NCBI GenBank assembly: GCA_022843145.1
Contig: JALHOF010000003.1
Span: forward strand, 210,066 to 274,065
Direction: 5' to 3'
DNA length: 64,000 nucleotides
Origin: Hyphomicrobium sp.
GTDB taxonomy: Bacteria > Pseudomonadota > Alphaproteobacteria > Rhizobiales > Hyphomicrobiaceae
Of this stretch, positions 23,719 to 31,811 are shown one piece after another. Numbering within the stretch: position 1 is the first letter of the stretch; every line of letters starts with the position of its first letter. The notes beneath the pieces were generated by a model. It ran no database searches. It had not been told where the DNA came from and was given only the letters and a program-made list of their open reading frames with translations. The position numbers and the translations under genes were made by a program.

Positions 23719-24056
23719 CGAAGCGATCAACAGGCCTGACTCGCCAGCGAGACGCCATCGACGACGCCCAAGAGGTCGAACGGGCGCTGGCCGGAATAAG
23801 AGAGATCGAGAATAAGTTCGACGCCGAAGTCGCCGGAATCATCCTCTGGGGTTCCAGATGGATCCGCATGTACCTAATCGGCGGCATGGCTGTGATGGTA
23901 GCGGCGGTCTGGATTTTCACTGGCGGTGCTGAAACCCGTCAGGTTGGCTTGGCGCTGGTCATCCTCGCCTCGATCAGTGTGGCCGTCCACTTGCTCACGT
24001 CGCTGTGCGTGAAGGCTTGGCTTGCGTGGCGAATTCGGCGGCGGGTTGCGCGGTGA
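23715..24056 (+). CDS. Two-helix small membrane protein
   Basis: The 113-aa product starts by ATGA overlap with the RHH gene. After a charged 50-residue N-terminus come two transmembrane helices (MYLIGGMAVMVAAVWIFTGG and VGLALVILASISVAVHLLTSLC) and a basic C-terminus (RIRRRVAR). Function is unknown. Coupling to a regulator and the neighbouring cargo suggest superinfection exclusion or a toxin-like role, which is speculation. Confidence 0.6.
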   Translation: MTKRSTGLTRQRDAIDDAQEVERALAGIREIENKFDAEVAGIILWGSRWIRMYLIGGMAVMVAAVWIFTGGAETRQVGLALVILASISVAVHLLTSLCVKAWLAWRIRRRVAR

Positions 24057-24113
24057 TGGTCGGCGGGAACGCAGTGAACGGTGGTCGGCAATGGCTATTG
24101 AGGGCCTGGGTTG

Positions 24114-24968
24114 ATGTCCTTCATTGAGAAACTTCGTGCAGAGAGAGGCTCAGCCTCCGACGAGGTCGAAGGGCTCTTGGTTCATGCCGACGGCCACCTC
24201 AAGCACATCGCCGAAAGGCTTGAAGCGCAATGGGCCGTGTTCGAAACGATTGCCGGTAAGGGGTTCTTGAAGAAATTCCGGCAACTACCCCACGAGAACT
24301 GGTGGGAGATGTATCTGGGTTCGGAGTTGGTCAGGGCCGGGCTTGACGTCGCTCGTTCTCGGGCACCCAACGGAGTAGGCCCCGACTTCGTCGTGTCTCA
24401 TGCATGCGGCACGATCTGCGTTGAGGCCGTTTGCCCAGGCCGCGGTGACGTAGTCAATCCGGATCGCGTGCCCGGCTTGGTGCCCGGTGAAGCCGCGCTG
24501 TCGCCCGATGAGGAGATGGCGCTGAGGGTGCGAGATCGCCTCGTCAAGGATAAGGCGCCGACGTTCCGGCGCTACATCGATGATGGGGTCATCCCCTGCG
24601 ACAGCCGGAACATCGTTGCGGTTTCCGGGTCGCAGCTCGGCCACTTCCCCGGTTTGGATGTGATGGCCGGTAGCGTCCTGCCGATCGGGCCACTTACCTT
24701 GCTTGTGGGCAGCGACGGCGGCGCGTCCGAAGCGTGCTTTGCACGACAGACGGAGATCGTTCGCCGGTCGGGAGCCGTCAGATCGAAGACGGCCTTCGTC
24801 GACGCCACGATACCCCACGTTGCCGGCGCCATCTTCTATGGAGGGTCACTGTTCAACAGCTCGCAGCCACTGAGCCCTCTGCACCTCGTTCACAACCAAA
24901 CGGCGGATCATCCGTTACCGTTCGGCGTCCTGCCATTCGTGCACGAGTGGGGGCAGCCCCGCGACTAG
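24114..24968 (+). CDS. Unknown cargo protein, possible endonuclease-like fold, beside attR
   Basis: The 284-aa product starts at ATG 24114 behind GAGGG. The segment NWWEMYLGSELVRAGLDVARSRAPNGVGPDFVVSHACGTICVEAVCP resembles the helix, PD and ExV pattern of nuclease-fold proteins, but the catalytic Lys is absent (EAV), so activity is doubtful. A strand-rich C-terminal half follows. It is the last gene before attR, the usual cargo slot in islands, and a defence role is inferred from position only. Confidence 0.5.
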   Translation: MSFIEKLRAERGSASDEVEGLLVHADGHLKHIAERLEAQWAVFETIAGKGFLKKFRQLPHENWWEMYLGSELVRAGLDVARSRAPNGVGPDFVVSHACGTICVEAVCPGRGDVVNPDRVPGLVPGEAALSPDEEMALRVRDRLVKDKAPTFRRYIDDGVIPCDSRNIVAVSGSQLGHFPGLDVMAGSVLPIGPLTLLVGSDGGASEACFARQTEIVRRSGAVRSKTAFVDATIPHVAGAIFYGGSLFNSSQPLSPLHLVHNQTADHPLPFGVLPFVHEWGQPRD

Positions 24969-24981
24969 CGACAGACGCTGT

Positions 24982-25015
24982 TGCGGCACAATCTGTGGCA
25001 CAAACAGCGGCACAA
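24982..25015. promoter_or_regulatory. Right integrase arm-type sites of E1 (three repeats, 12-bp period)
   Basis: TGCGGCACAA (24982), TGTGGCACAA (24994) and AGCGGCACAA (25006) repeat every 12 bp. They mirror the left set at 4929-4962 in sequence, copy number, spacing and orientation, and lie 85 bp inside attR. Confidence 0.7.
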
Positions 25016-25099
25016 AGCGCGGCTTCATGTCCCCCGTAGCAGGCGCGGAGACACCGTAAGGTTCTGATATAATTGACCAATTGTCCGCGAGGTGAAAGA

Positions 25100-25124
25100 C
25101 CAAGATGGCTCCGCGGGTAGGATT
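25100..25124. repeat. attR of E1 within tRNA-Asn 3' end
   Basis: This 25-bp copy is identical to attL and covers the tRNA 3' terminus plus 6 bp of flank. Here the tRNA is complete, so integration preserved the gene. Confidence 0.9.
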
Positions 25125-25180
25125 CGAACCTACGACCATCCGATTAACAGTCGGATGCTCTACCGCTGAGCTACCGCGGA
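25106..25180 (-). tRNA. tRNA-Asn (GTT)
   Basis: The minus strand reads TCCGCGGTAGCTCAGCGG..., with a D-loop, an anticodon arm containing CTGTTAATC (anticodon GTT), a TTCGAATCC T-arm, and an acceptor stem closing to CCGCGGA followed by an encoded GCCA. It is 75 nt with CCA. Its 3' end is the attachment site of E1. Confidence 0.97.
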
Positions 25181-25301
25181 ATACCGGAGTCCATCTCGGA
25201 ACCACGGCTCGTAGCAGATACCGGCTGGGTTCGGAAGGGCCTAGGTGAAAAAACATCGCCGCAGTTGCCGGGCGTGAACCGCGCCGGGGCGGATACATCT
25301 T

Positions 25302-25337
25302 AGGTGCCGGGCCAGGTGCCGGGCGAGGTGCCGGGCC
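25302..25337. repeat. 12-bp tandem repeat, three units
   Basis: AGGTGCCGGGCC/G occurs three times head-to-tail in the 290-bp gap between tRNA-Asn and the response regulator. No coding role is evident. It is probably a slippage-prone minisatellite. Confidence 0.6.
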
Positions 25338-25470
25338 AGCAGGAGGGCCGGGCGGCGAGCGGTTCTTTGTGTGGTGCAGCATAGCAATCGCTTCATCCGG
25401 CGCGGCAAACGTCATACCGTCCGCCGTCATAACACCCATCGGCCTCGCGCCTCGCCGCACCGGAACCGCC

Positions 25471-25908
25471 ATGACCCCGCCAGCCAAAGTGCTGATCGTC
25501 GACGACGAGCCCAACATCCTCCTGTCGTTGAAGTTCCTGATGACCAAGGCTGGGTATGCCGTGCGCACGGCGAAGGACGGCGAGGAGGCTCTGGCGGAGA
25601 TCGGGCGCGACCGGCCGGACCTGATGCTGCTCGACGTGATGATGCCGAAGATCGACGGGTTCACTGTCTGCCAGCGGGTCAAGTCGTCGCCGGAGTGGAA
25701 CGGCGTGCGGGTCATCATGCTGACGGCGCGCGGACGCGACGTGGAGCGCGAGAAGGGGCTGGCGCTCGGCGCCGACGATTACATCACCAAGCCCTTCTCG
25801 ACGAAGGACGCGCTCGACCGCGTGGCGGCTCTGCTGGCAGATATGGGGGGCTCGGCGGCGGCGGACGAGAAGCCGGTCGAAACGCCGGGGGGCGACGGGA
25901 CAGTCTGA
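25471..25908 (+). CDS. CheY-like response regulator
   Basis: This 145-aa stand-alone receiver domain has the acidic pair DDE (about 11-13), phospho-acceptor Asp55 in LLDVMMP, a Thr in MLTARG and Lys in ITKPF. No output domain follows, only a short acidic tail. It lies two genes upstream of the SSS-type sensor kinase and is the likely partner of that kinase, which has no receiver of its own. Confidence 0.9.
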   Translation: MTPPAKVLIVDDEPNILLSLKFLMTKAGYAVRTAKDGEEALAEIGRDRPDLMLLDVMMPKIDGFTVCQRVKSSPEWNGVRVIMLTARGRDVEREKGLALGADDYITKPFSTKDALDRVAALLADMGGSAAADEKPVETPGGDGTV

Positions 25909-25949
25909 CGTGGAGACGGCCCGGGCGCGGTTTCAGGGCGGGGGTGGGA

Positions 25950-26231
25950 ATGTACAGGAAGCGCCGCAACGTCGAACGCCAGGTCGCGCTGTTCCTGATC
26001 GGCGTGCTGATGTTCGTGCCGCCGCTGCTCGTCGTCTTCGATCGCGCGGCGCGGGTGGGCGGCATCCCCGTGCTGTACCTCTATCTCTTCGGAGCTTGGA
26101 CGGCGCTGATTGCACTCACGGCGGCGATGTCGAGGTCGTTCGAGGACGACGACGGATCGACACGACGGACGGATGGGGCGGACGGCGAGCCGCCGGTGCG
26201 GCCGACCGCGGAGACGGCGCCCGATGCTTAG
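25950..26231 (+). CDS. Small two-helix membrane protein upstream of the sensor kinase
   Basis: The 93-aa product starts at ATG 25950. Two hydrophobic helices (VALFLIGVLMFVPPLLVVF and VLYLYLFGAWTALIALTAAM) precede an acidic tail. It overlaps the kinase start by 8 bp. Short proteins of this kind commonly precede SSS-family transporters and kinases, where they may help assembly. Confidence 0.7.
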   Translation: MYRKRRNVERQVALFLIGVLMFVPPLLVVFDRAARVGGIPVLYLYLFGAWTALIALTAAMSRSFEDDDGSTRRTDGADGEPPVRPTAETAPDA

Positions 26232-28983
26232 CATTCCGGTCATCGTCGGGGTTTCGTTCGTCTATCTGAGCCTGCTGTTCGCAATCGCGTACTATTGCGA
26301 CAAGCGAGCCGACGCCGGCCGCAGCGTGATCAACACGCCCTACGTCTATGCGCTGTCGATCGCGGTCTATTGCACGTCGTGGACGTTCTTCGGGTCGGTC
26401 GGGCGGGCGGCGACGAGCGGGGTCGGGTTCCTGCCGATCTATCTCGGGCCGACGCTGACGTTCATCTTCGGCTGGATGGTGATCCGCAAGATCATCCGCA
26501 TCAGCAAGGCCAACCGGATCACCTCGATCGCCGACTTCATCGCGTCGCGGTACGGCAAGAGCGTGGCGCTCGGCGGGCTGGTCAGCGTCATCGCGGTGAT
26601 CGGGATTCCGCCGTACATCTCGATCCAGCTCACCGCGATCTCGACGAGCTTCTCGATCCTGCAGGGGTATCCGTCGATCCAGATGCCGGCCGGCGTCGGA
26701 GGTATCGCGCTGCTGCACGACACGGAGCTCTATGTGTCGCTGCTGATGGCGGCGTTCGCGATCCTGTTCGGAACGCGCCATATCGATGCGAGCGAGCACC
26801 ACGAGGGGCTGGTGGCGGCGGTGGCGTTCGAATCGCTCGTCAAGCTCGTCGCGTTCCTGTGCGTCGGGCTGTTCGTCACCTACGGGCTCTATAACGGCTT
26901 CTCGGACATCTTCGCGCGTGCAGAGGCCAGTCCGGAATTGAAGCGGCTGTTCACCATCGGCAGCGTGGCGGGGCACATCAGCTGGATCACGCTGACGATC
27001 CTGGCGATGGCGGCGATCGTCGTGCTGCCGCGCCAGTTCCAGGTGCTGGTGGTCGAGAACATCGACGAGCGGCATCTTAAGAAGGCGGTGTGGCTGTTCC
27101 CGCTGTATCTGCTGCTGATCAACATCTTCGTGCTGCCGATCGCGTTCGCGGGCTTGATGCAGTTCGCCGACGGCGAGGTGAAGCCGGACACGTTCGTGAT
27201 GACGATCGCGATGAAGGAGCAGCTGCCGCTGCTGGCGCTGTTCGCGTTCATCGGCGGGCTTTCGGCGGCGACGGGCATGATCATCGTCGAGACGATCGCG
27301 CTCGCGACGATGGTGTCGAACGATCTCGTCATGCCGCTGCTGTTGCGGTTCGGCGGGCAGCGGCTGCGCGACCGCAAGGATTTGACGGGGCTGCTGCTGG
27401 CGATACGGCGCGGTACCATCGTCGTCGTTCTGATGCTCGGCTATCTCTATGCGAGCACGCTCGGCAGCTCGTATGCGCTGGTGACGATCGGGCTCGTGTC
27501 GTTCGTGGCGGTGCTGCAGTTCGCGCCCGCGATCGTGGCCGGCATCTATTGGAAGGGCGCGTCGAAGGCGGGCGCGCTGGCCGGCCTCAGCGGCGGCTTC
27601 GGTCTGTGGACTTACACGCTGCTGCTGCCGTCGTTCGCGCGCTCGGGCTGGCTGGCGTCGGATTTCGTCAACCAAGGCCCCTGGGGCATCGCGCTGCTGA
27701 AACCTTATGCGCTGTTCGGCTTGGAAGGGCTCGATCCGATCTCGCACGCGACGATCTGGACGCTTCTGGTCAATGCCGGACTGCTGATCGGCGTGTCGAT
27801 CGTCTCGACGCAATCGTTGATCGAGCGGACGCAGGCGGTGCAGTTCGTCGACGTGTTCAAGACGGCGCACGGGAGCGGGCGCGAATGGCGCGGACGCGCC
27901 AGCGTCGGCGAACTCGTGTCGCTGCTCGAACGCTTCCTCGGGGCCGCGCGCGCGGAGACGGCGCTGGCGCGGCTCGAGCGCGAGACGGGGCGGACACTGG
28001 CGCGCGACAGCCGTGCGGATTCGGACGTGGTGGCATTCGTCGAACGCCAGCTCGCGGGATCGATGGGTGCTGCGTCGGCGCGGATCATGGTCGCGTCGGT
28101 ACTGCGCGAGGAAATGCACGACATCGACGAGGTGACGCGGCTGCTCGACGAGGCGTCGCAGCTCGTTCTCTATTCGCGCAAGCTCGAGGACAAATCGCGC
28201 AAACTGGAAACGGCGACGGCCGAGCTGCAGGCGGCCAACGGGCGGCTCCTCGAACTCGACAAGCTGAAGGACGACTTCATGGCGACGGTCAGCCACGAGA
28301 TCCGCACGCCGCTGACGTCGATCCGCTCGTTCGGCGAAATCCTGCGCGACAATCCCGATCTCGATGTCGAGCAGCGGCAGGAGTTCATGTCGATCATCGT
28401 GGTCGAGAGCGAGCGGTTGAGCCGGCTCATCAACGACATTCTCGATCTGGCCAAGATGGAGGCCGGCACGACGCAATGGCTGGTCGAGGATGTCGATCCG
28501 GGGCAGGCCCTCTCGGAGGCCATGGTGGCAACGAGCGGCCTCGTCGCGATGTCACCTTCGACGCGACTCGCGGCCGACATTGCCGCCGGGATGTCGCCGA
28601 TCCGGGTCGACCGCGACCGCTTCAAGCAGGTGGTGATCAATCTCGTCTCGAACGGCCTCAAGTTCTGCGATCCCGCCGCGGGGATGGTCACGGTCAAAGC
28701 CTGGCAGGAGGGCGGAATGCTGCGCGTCGACGTCATCGACAACGGCCAGGGTATCGCGCGCCAGGATCACGACAAGATCTTCGAGCGGTTCCAGCAGGCC
28801 GGCAACACGTTGACCGACAAACCACAGGGCACCGGCCTTGGACTGCCGATCTGCCGGCAGATTCTGGAGCAGTTCGGCGGCGCGATCTGGGTCGACAGCG
28901 AACCCGGGCACGGCGCGACGTTCTCGTTCAAGATTCCAGCCAAGATCCCTGCCGTGACAAACGCCGCCACGGCCGCCGCCTGA
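26224..28983 (+). CDS. Sensor histidine kinase with sodium:solute symporter-like sensor domain
   Basis: The 919-aa product starts at ATG 26224, overlapping the previous gene. About 500 N-terminal residues form a 13-helix SSS (PutP-like) domain (YVYALSIAVYCTSWTFFGSVG ... ISIQLTAISTSF). A linker of about 180 residues with a coiled coil (LEDKSRKLETATAELQAANG) leads to a HisKA domain, His691 in SHEIRTPLTS, and an HATPase with DNGQGIARQDHDKIFERF and GTGLGL. It resembles CbrA/MxtR-type kinases that couple nutrient uptake sensing to regulation. There is no attached receiver. Confidence 0.92.
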   Translation: MLSIPVIVGVSFVYLSLLFAIAYYCDKRADAGRSVINTPYVYALSIAVYCTSWTFFGSVGRAATSGVGFLPIYLGPTLTFIFGWMVIRKIIRISKANRITSIADFIASRYGKSVALGGLVSVIAVIGIPPYISIQLTAISTSFSILQGYPSIQMPAGVGGIALLHDTELYVSLLMAAFAILFGTRHIDASEHHEGLVAAVAFESLVKLVAFLCVGLFVTYGLYNGFSDIFARAEASPELKRLFTIGSVAGHISWITLTILAMAAIVVLPRQFQVLVVENIDERHLKKAVWLFPLYLLLINIFVLPIAFAGLMQFADGEVKPDTFVMTIAMKEQLPLLALFAFIGGLSAATGMIIVETIALATMVSNDLVMPLLLRFGGQRLRDRKDLTGLLLAIRRGTIVVVLMLGYLYASTLGSSYALVTIGLVSFVAVLQFAPAIVAGIYWKGASKAGALAGLSGGFGLWTYTLLLPSFARSGWLASDFVNQGPWGIALLKPYALFGLEGLDPISHATIWTLLVNAGLLIGVSIVSTQSLIERTQAVQFVDVFKTAHGSGREWRGRASVGELVSLLERFLGAARAETALARLERETGRTLARDSRADSDVVAFVERQLAGSMGAASARIMVASVLREEMHDIDEVTRLLDEASQLVLYSRKLEDKSRKLETATAELQAANGRLLELDKLKDDFMATVSHEIRTPLTSIRSFGEILRDNPDLDVEQRQEFMSIIVVESERLSRLINDILDLAKMEAGTTQWLVEDVDPGQALSEAMVATSGLVAMSPSTRLAADIAAGMSPIRVDRDRFKQVVINLVSNGLKFCDPAAGMVTVKAWQEGGMLRVDVIDNGQGIARQDHDKIFERFQQAGNTLTDKPQGTGLGLPICRQILEQFGGAIWVDSEPGHGATFSFKIPAKIPAVTNAATAAA

Positions 28984-29016
28984 CCGCAAACGATCTGAGG
29001 ATTGGCCGACCCCACC

Positions 29017-29757
29017 ATGCTGATCGCACTCTTTGCCGACATCCATGGAAATCGCGAGGCGTTCGAAGCCTGCCTCGCCGATGCCGAGGCGAACGGCGCC
29101 GACCGCTACGTGTTCCTCGGCGACTACGTGGGATACGGCCCCGACCCGGCGTGGGTGGTCGATCGCGTGGCGGCGATGGCGGAGGACGGCGCGCTGGTCA
29201 TCAAGGGCAACCACGACGAGGCCGTCTATCGCGAGCGGGTCTCGCTCAATCCGATCGCCAGGGCAGCGATCACGTGGACCAAGGCCCAGTTGTCCAACAC
29301 CCAAACCGGGTTCCTCTCCGATCTGCCGCTCGATTTCAACGAGGACGATCGTCTCTACGTCCACGCCAATGCCTGTCATCCGGAAGATTGGACCTACACG
29401 CTCGGCCCGAAGGAAGCCTACAACGGCTTCCGCTCCACCGCGCAGCGCATCACCTTCTGCGGTCACACCCACCGCCCGGCGCTGTTCAACGAGAGCACCA
29501 CGTCGCTGCCGCAAGCGCATGTGCCGATCACAGGCAAGCCGATGCCGCTGCTTGCGCAACGACGCTGGATCGCCGTACTCGGCGCGGTTGGCCAGCCGCG
29601 CGATTACGATCCGTCGGCATGTTATGGCCTGTTCGACGTCGAGACGCGGCGGCTGCGCTATGAACGCGTGCCCTACGATGTCGATCTGACGGCGCGCAAG
29701 ATCCTCGACAACGGTCTGCCGCGCGCACTCGCGACCCGGCTGTTGACGGGCGAATGA
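29017..29757 (+). CDS. Calcineurin-like metallophosphoesterase
   Basis: The 246-aa protein has all the dimetal motifs: FADIHGN, GDYVGYGPD, KGNHDEA and CGHTHRPA. ATG 29017 is chosen; a TTG at 29002 in the same frame is the alternative. The gene lies immediately upstream of a Ser/Thr kinase, suggesting a kinase/phosphatase pair, but the family also includes nucleotide and RNA phosphodiesterases and the substrate cannot be read from sequence. Confidence 0.87.
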   Translation: MLIALFADIHGNREAFEACLADAEANGADRYVFLGDYVGYGPDPAWVVDRVAAMAEDGALVIKGNHDEAVYRERVSLNPIARAAITWTKAQLSNTQTGFLSDLPLDFNEDDRLYVHANACHPEDWTYTLGPKEAYNGFRSTAQRITFCGHTHRPALFNESTTSLPQAHVPITGKPMPLLAQRRWIAVLGAVGQPRDYDPSACYGLFDVETRRLRYERVPYDVDLTARKILDNGLPRALATRLLTGE

Positions 29758-29774
29758 CATGACGGACGATTGAC

Positions 29775-31247
29775 ATGGCGCAGGCGCACCTCTCGTCCGG
29801 CATGACACTCGACGGCTTCCGGCTCGAGGAGCGTCTGCACGCCGGCGGCATGGCGGCGATCTGGCGCGTCACGCACCCCGACGTCGATACGCCGATCGTG
29901 CTCAAGGCGCCGTTCCTCGACCATAAGGGCAATCTCTCGCAACTCGTCGGCTTCGAGGTCGAGCAGATGATCATGGCGCGGCTCGAGGGCATTCACGTCC
30001 CGCGCTTCTATGCCAACGGCGCCTACACGGTACAGCCGTACATCATCATGGAGCACATCGACGGGCCGACGCTGCTCGAAGTCATGGACGATAAGCCGAT
30101 GGCGCCCGCAGAGGTTTTCCGGCGAGGGCTGGCGATGGCCGACGCACTCGCCGACCTGCACGGCCAGCAAGTGTTCCATCTCGACCTGAAGCCGGCCAAC
30201 GTGTTGTTCCGGAAGACGGGGGAGGCGGTGCTCGTCGATTTCGGTCTGTCGCGGCACGCGCACCTGCCGGATTTGTTCCACGAGCAGTACCTGAAGCCCG
30301 CCGGGACGACGGCCTACATGGCGCCCGAGCAACTGCTGCGGATCCGCTCGGATCAGCGCAGCGACATCTTCGCGCTGGGCGCCATGCTCTATCAGATGGC
30401 GACCGGCGTGCGGCCGTTCGGCACGCCCGGGACCGTCGAGCGCGTGCGCCGCCGCGTCTGGCTCGATCCGCCGCCGCCGCGAAAATTGCGGCCCGAGATT
30501 CCACCGGAGCTGCAGGAGATCATCCTCAAGTGCATCGAGCCGCTGCCCGACCGGCGCTATGCGACCGCCGTCGAGCTGGCGTTCGATCTGCGCCGCCCGG
30601 AGCTGGTCGAGGTGACGGAGCGGGCTCTGCGCAGCAGCCGTGCCGATCCGCGCGACACGGTGAAGCGGCTGATGCGGTCGCGCACGACCATGGACGACAT
30701 CGCGGCGAGCGCGACGAAGCCCGAGCAAAAGGTACCGATCATCCTGGTCGTGGTGGAGGCCGGGCCCGAGAGCGAGGGGCAGGGTGACGCGCCTCTGGTG
30801 ACGCGGGACGGGGTTCTCAAAACGCGGGACGCGATGCTGGTGACGCGGGACGCGATGATGGTGACGCGGGACGGGATGCTGGTGACGCGGGACGCGATGC
30901 TCGAGGCGGCGGTGTCGGTGCTGGCCAACATGCCGGGCGCGCGGCTCGCGTGCATCAGCGTCAGGACCGTGTCGCTGATGCCGGAGTCGAACGTGGACGC
31001 CGGCGGCCGCAACATCCACGTGGCGCGGATCGCGAAGCTCAGGGCGTGGGCGGCGCCGCTGGAATTACCGGAGGGGATGCTGACGTGCCACCTCGTCGAA
31101 GCGCGGAGCGTGGCGGCTGGCGTGCTCGAGTTCGCGCGCACGAATGCCGTCGCGCATATCGTGGTGGCGGGCGGCAGCGGTACGTCAGGGAAGCTCGCGG
31201 CCAAACTGTCGGCCAATGCGCCGTGCCCGGTGACGGTGGTGGGGTAG
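29775..31247 (+). CDS. Ser/Thr protein kinase fused to a universal-stress (UspA) domain
   Basis: The 490-aa protein has an Hanks-type kinase domain at about 10-280 (HAGGMAAIWRV, Asp137 in HLDLKPANV, DFGLS, GTTAYMAPEQ, SDIFALGAMLY). A linker leads to a UspA-like domain from about 320 (KVPIILVVVEAG) to the C-terminal GGSGTSGKLAAKLSANAPCPVTVVG. The UspA domain is interrupted after its first strand by five copies of a 7-residue unit (LVTRDAM type). Kinase-Usp fusions are known. The E2-proximal att-like repeat includes this gene's last codons. Confidence 0.9.
   Translation: MAQAHLSSGMTLDGFRLEERLHAGGMAAIWRVTHPDVDTPIVLKAPFLDHKGNLSQLVGFEVEQMIMARLEGIHVPRFYANGAYTVQPYIIMEHIDGPTLLEVMDDKPMAPAEVFRRGLAMADALADLHGQQVFHLDLKPANVLFRKTGEAVLVDFGLSRHAHLPDLFHEQYLKPAGTTAYMAPEQLLRIRSDQRSDIFALGAMLYQMATGVRPFGTPGTVERVRRRVWLDPPPPRKLRPEIPPELQEIILKCIEPLPDRRYATAVELAFDLRRPELVEVTERALRSSRADPRDTVKRLMRSRTTMDDIAASATKPEQKVPIILVVVEAGPESEGQGDAPLVTRDGVLKTRDAMLVTRDAMMVTRDGMLVTRDAMLEAAVSVLANMPGARLACISVRTVSLMPESNVDAGGRNIHVARIAKLRAWAAPLELPEGMLTCHLVEARSVAAGVLEFARTNAVAHIVVAGGSGTSGKLAAKLSANAPCPVTVVG
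30795..30899 (+). repeat. Five tandem 21-bp repeats inside the kinase-Usp gene
   Basis: The units encode LVTRDGV, LKTRDAM, LVTRDAM, MVTRDGM and LVTRDAM. DNA identity between units is high (CTGGTGACGCGGGACG core), so the array is recent or actively changing. Its length is in phase, so copy-number change would keep the frame. Confidence 0.9.
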
Positions 31248-31266
31248 GGAAGTTGGAGGCCACGCC
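31238..31266. repeat. Third, partial att-like copy left of E2
   Basis: These 29 bp match 31631-31659 with one mismatch. They contain the last codons and stop of the kinase gene and the first bases of the tRNA-Cys 3' end (TTGGAGGCCACGCC). After this point the tRNA similarity ends abruptly. The pair flanks a 364-bp segment, suggesting an earlier integration or duplication at the same tRNA. Confidence 0.7.
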
Positions 31267-31283
31267 GTGAGGCGGGGCTTCGA

Positions 31284-31358
31284 TTACTTTAGTAGCTCGA
31301 TGATGACGGCAATTGCCACCAACATTCTCGCCAAGTCAATAATCAGAACCAGCTTCAT
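31284..31358 (-). CDS. Possible 24-aa hydrophobic peptide
   Basis: ATG 31358 to TAA gives MKLVLIIDLARMLVAIAVII followed by ELLK, a single amphipathic or transmembrane helix. AAGGG lies 8 nt upstream of the start. The pattern suits small membrane proteins or type I toxin peptides. At this length the frame could be chance, so this is only a candidate. Confidence 0.35.
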   Translation of the reverse strand: MKLVLIIDLARMLVAIAVIIELLK

Positions 31359-31487
31359 GGGGATTACCCTTGAGTTGGTTCGTGGCCACGAACGCGCGAA
31401 GTCCGAGGCAATGCGCATTGCAGAATGTGCTCGCTAACCGCGCCAGCTACGGGGGCAAACTTGCTCGCTCACCACGCCAGCTACGGG

Positions 31488-31509
31488 GCGGTCGGTTATC
31501 GCCGACCGC
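31488..31509. promoter_or_regulatory. Hairpin GCGGTCGG / CCGACCGC
   Basis: An 8-bp perfect stem with a 6-nt loop follows the 27-bp direct repeats in the segment left of E2. No T-tract follows. It may be a recombination-accessory site or transcriptional boundary. Confidence 0.4.
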
Positions 31510-31645
31510 GAAAACCTTGAGAACAAAATATGTACATCTGTTTTGGTTTGCAAGCGGATTTTGCAAGATTTCTATCACGCCAGCAATTGCACTCGATGCT
31601 CTGTCGGTGTTCGCGGAGCTTGGCATTTTTGGTGGGGTAGGGAAT

Positions 31646-31690
31646 TTGGAGGCCACGCCCGGAATTGAACCGGGGTACGCGGATTTGCAG
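31646..31690. repeat. attL of E2 (45-bp repeat of tRNA-Cys 3' half)
   Basis: The sequence matches 44087-44131 exactly over 45 bp, from the encoded CCA end to the anticodon (TTTGCAG). After it the tRNA similarity stops, so this is the displaced tRNA fragment. Confidence 0.93.
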
Positions 31691-31714
31691 CCTCGCCAAG
31701 TGGCGTTTCTGGTG

Positions 31715-31803
31715 GTTCCGGGCTGTTCCGCATCATTCCATATAACAACGGGAAAACAGTAAGTTAGCGTTGACGATCGTTCCGCGCCGTTCCACACCAT
31801 TCC
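31715..31803. repeat. Two triplets of TTCC repeats at 10-bp period near attL of E2
   Basis: GTTCC/ATTCC units start at 31715, 31725 and 31735, and again at 31779, 31789 and 31799. Each trio forms a roughly 28-bp block. Helically phased repeats between attL and the integrase suggest binding sites for an excisionase or integrase. Confidence 0.5.
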
Positions 31804-31811
31804 AAACCAAA

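Larger units (their letters stand above)
4859..25124. mobile_element. E1: 20.3-kb integrated phage-satellite-like island in tRNA-Asn
   Basis: The island lies between a perfect 25-bp direct repeat: 4859-4883, and 25100-25124 inside and just beyond the 3' end of tRNA-Asn. A tyrosine integrase is the first gene. Triplets of a GGCACAA repeat at 12-bp period lie inside both ends. The content is an AlpA-like regulator, an initiator with an internal iteron array, a lambda-like subset of morphogenesis genes (D, C/nu3, G-GT, H, Z), an XRE repressor with two operators, a ParA operon and terminal cargo. No large terminase, portal, major capsid, tube, tip or lysis gene is recognised, so it cannot make a virion alone. 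A decayed prophage is the alternative reading. Confidence 0.85.
31267..31630. other. 364-bp segment between duplicated att-like repeats
   Basis: This is AT-richer than the backbone. It contains a possible 24-aa membrane peptide on the minus strand. It also has an imperfect direct repeat of about 27 bp (GCTCGCTAACCGCGCCAGC at about 31431 and a copy at about 31464) and an 8-bp stem hairpin. It looks like the remnant of another small element, or a minimal one. No recombinase is present. Confidence 0.5.

Noticed and set aside
4859..25124. E1 as a complete temperate prophage
   Set aside because: No large terminase, portal, major capsid, tail tube, tip, holin or endolysin gene can be recognised among its ORFs, while those present are intact.
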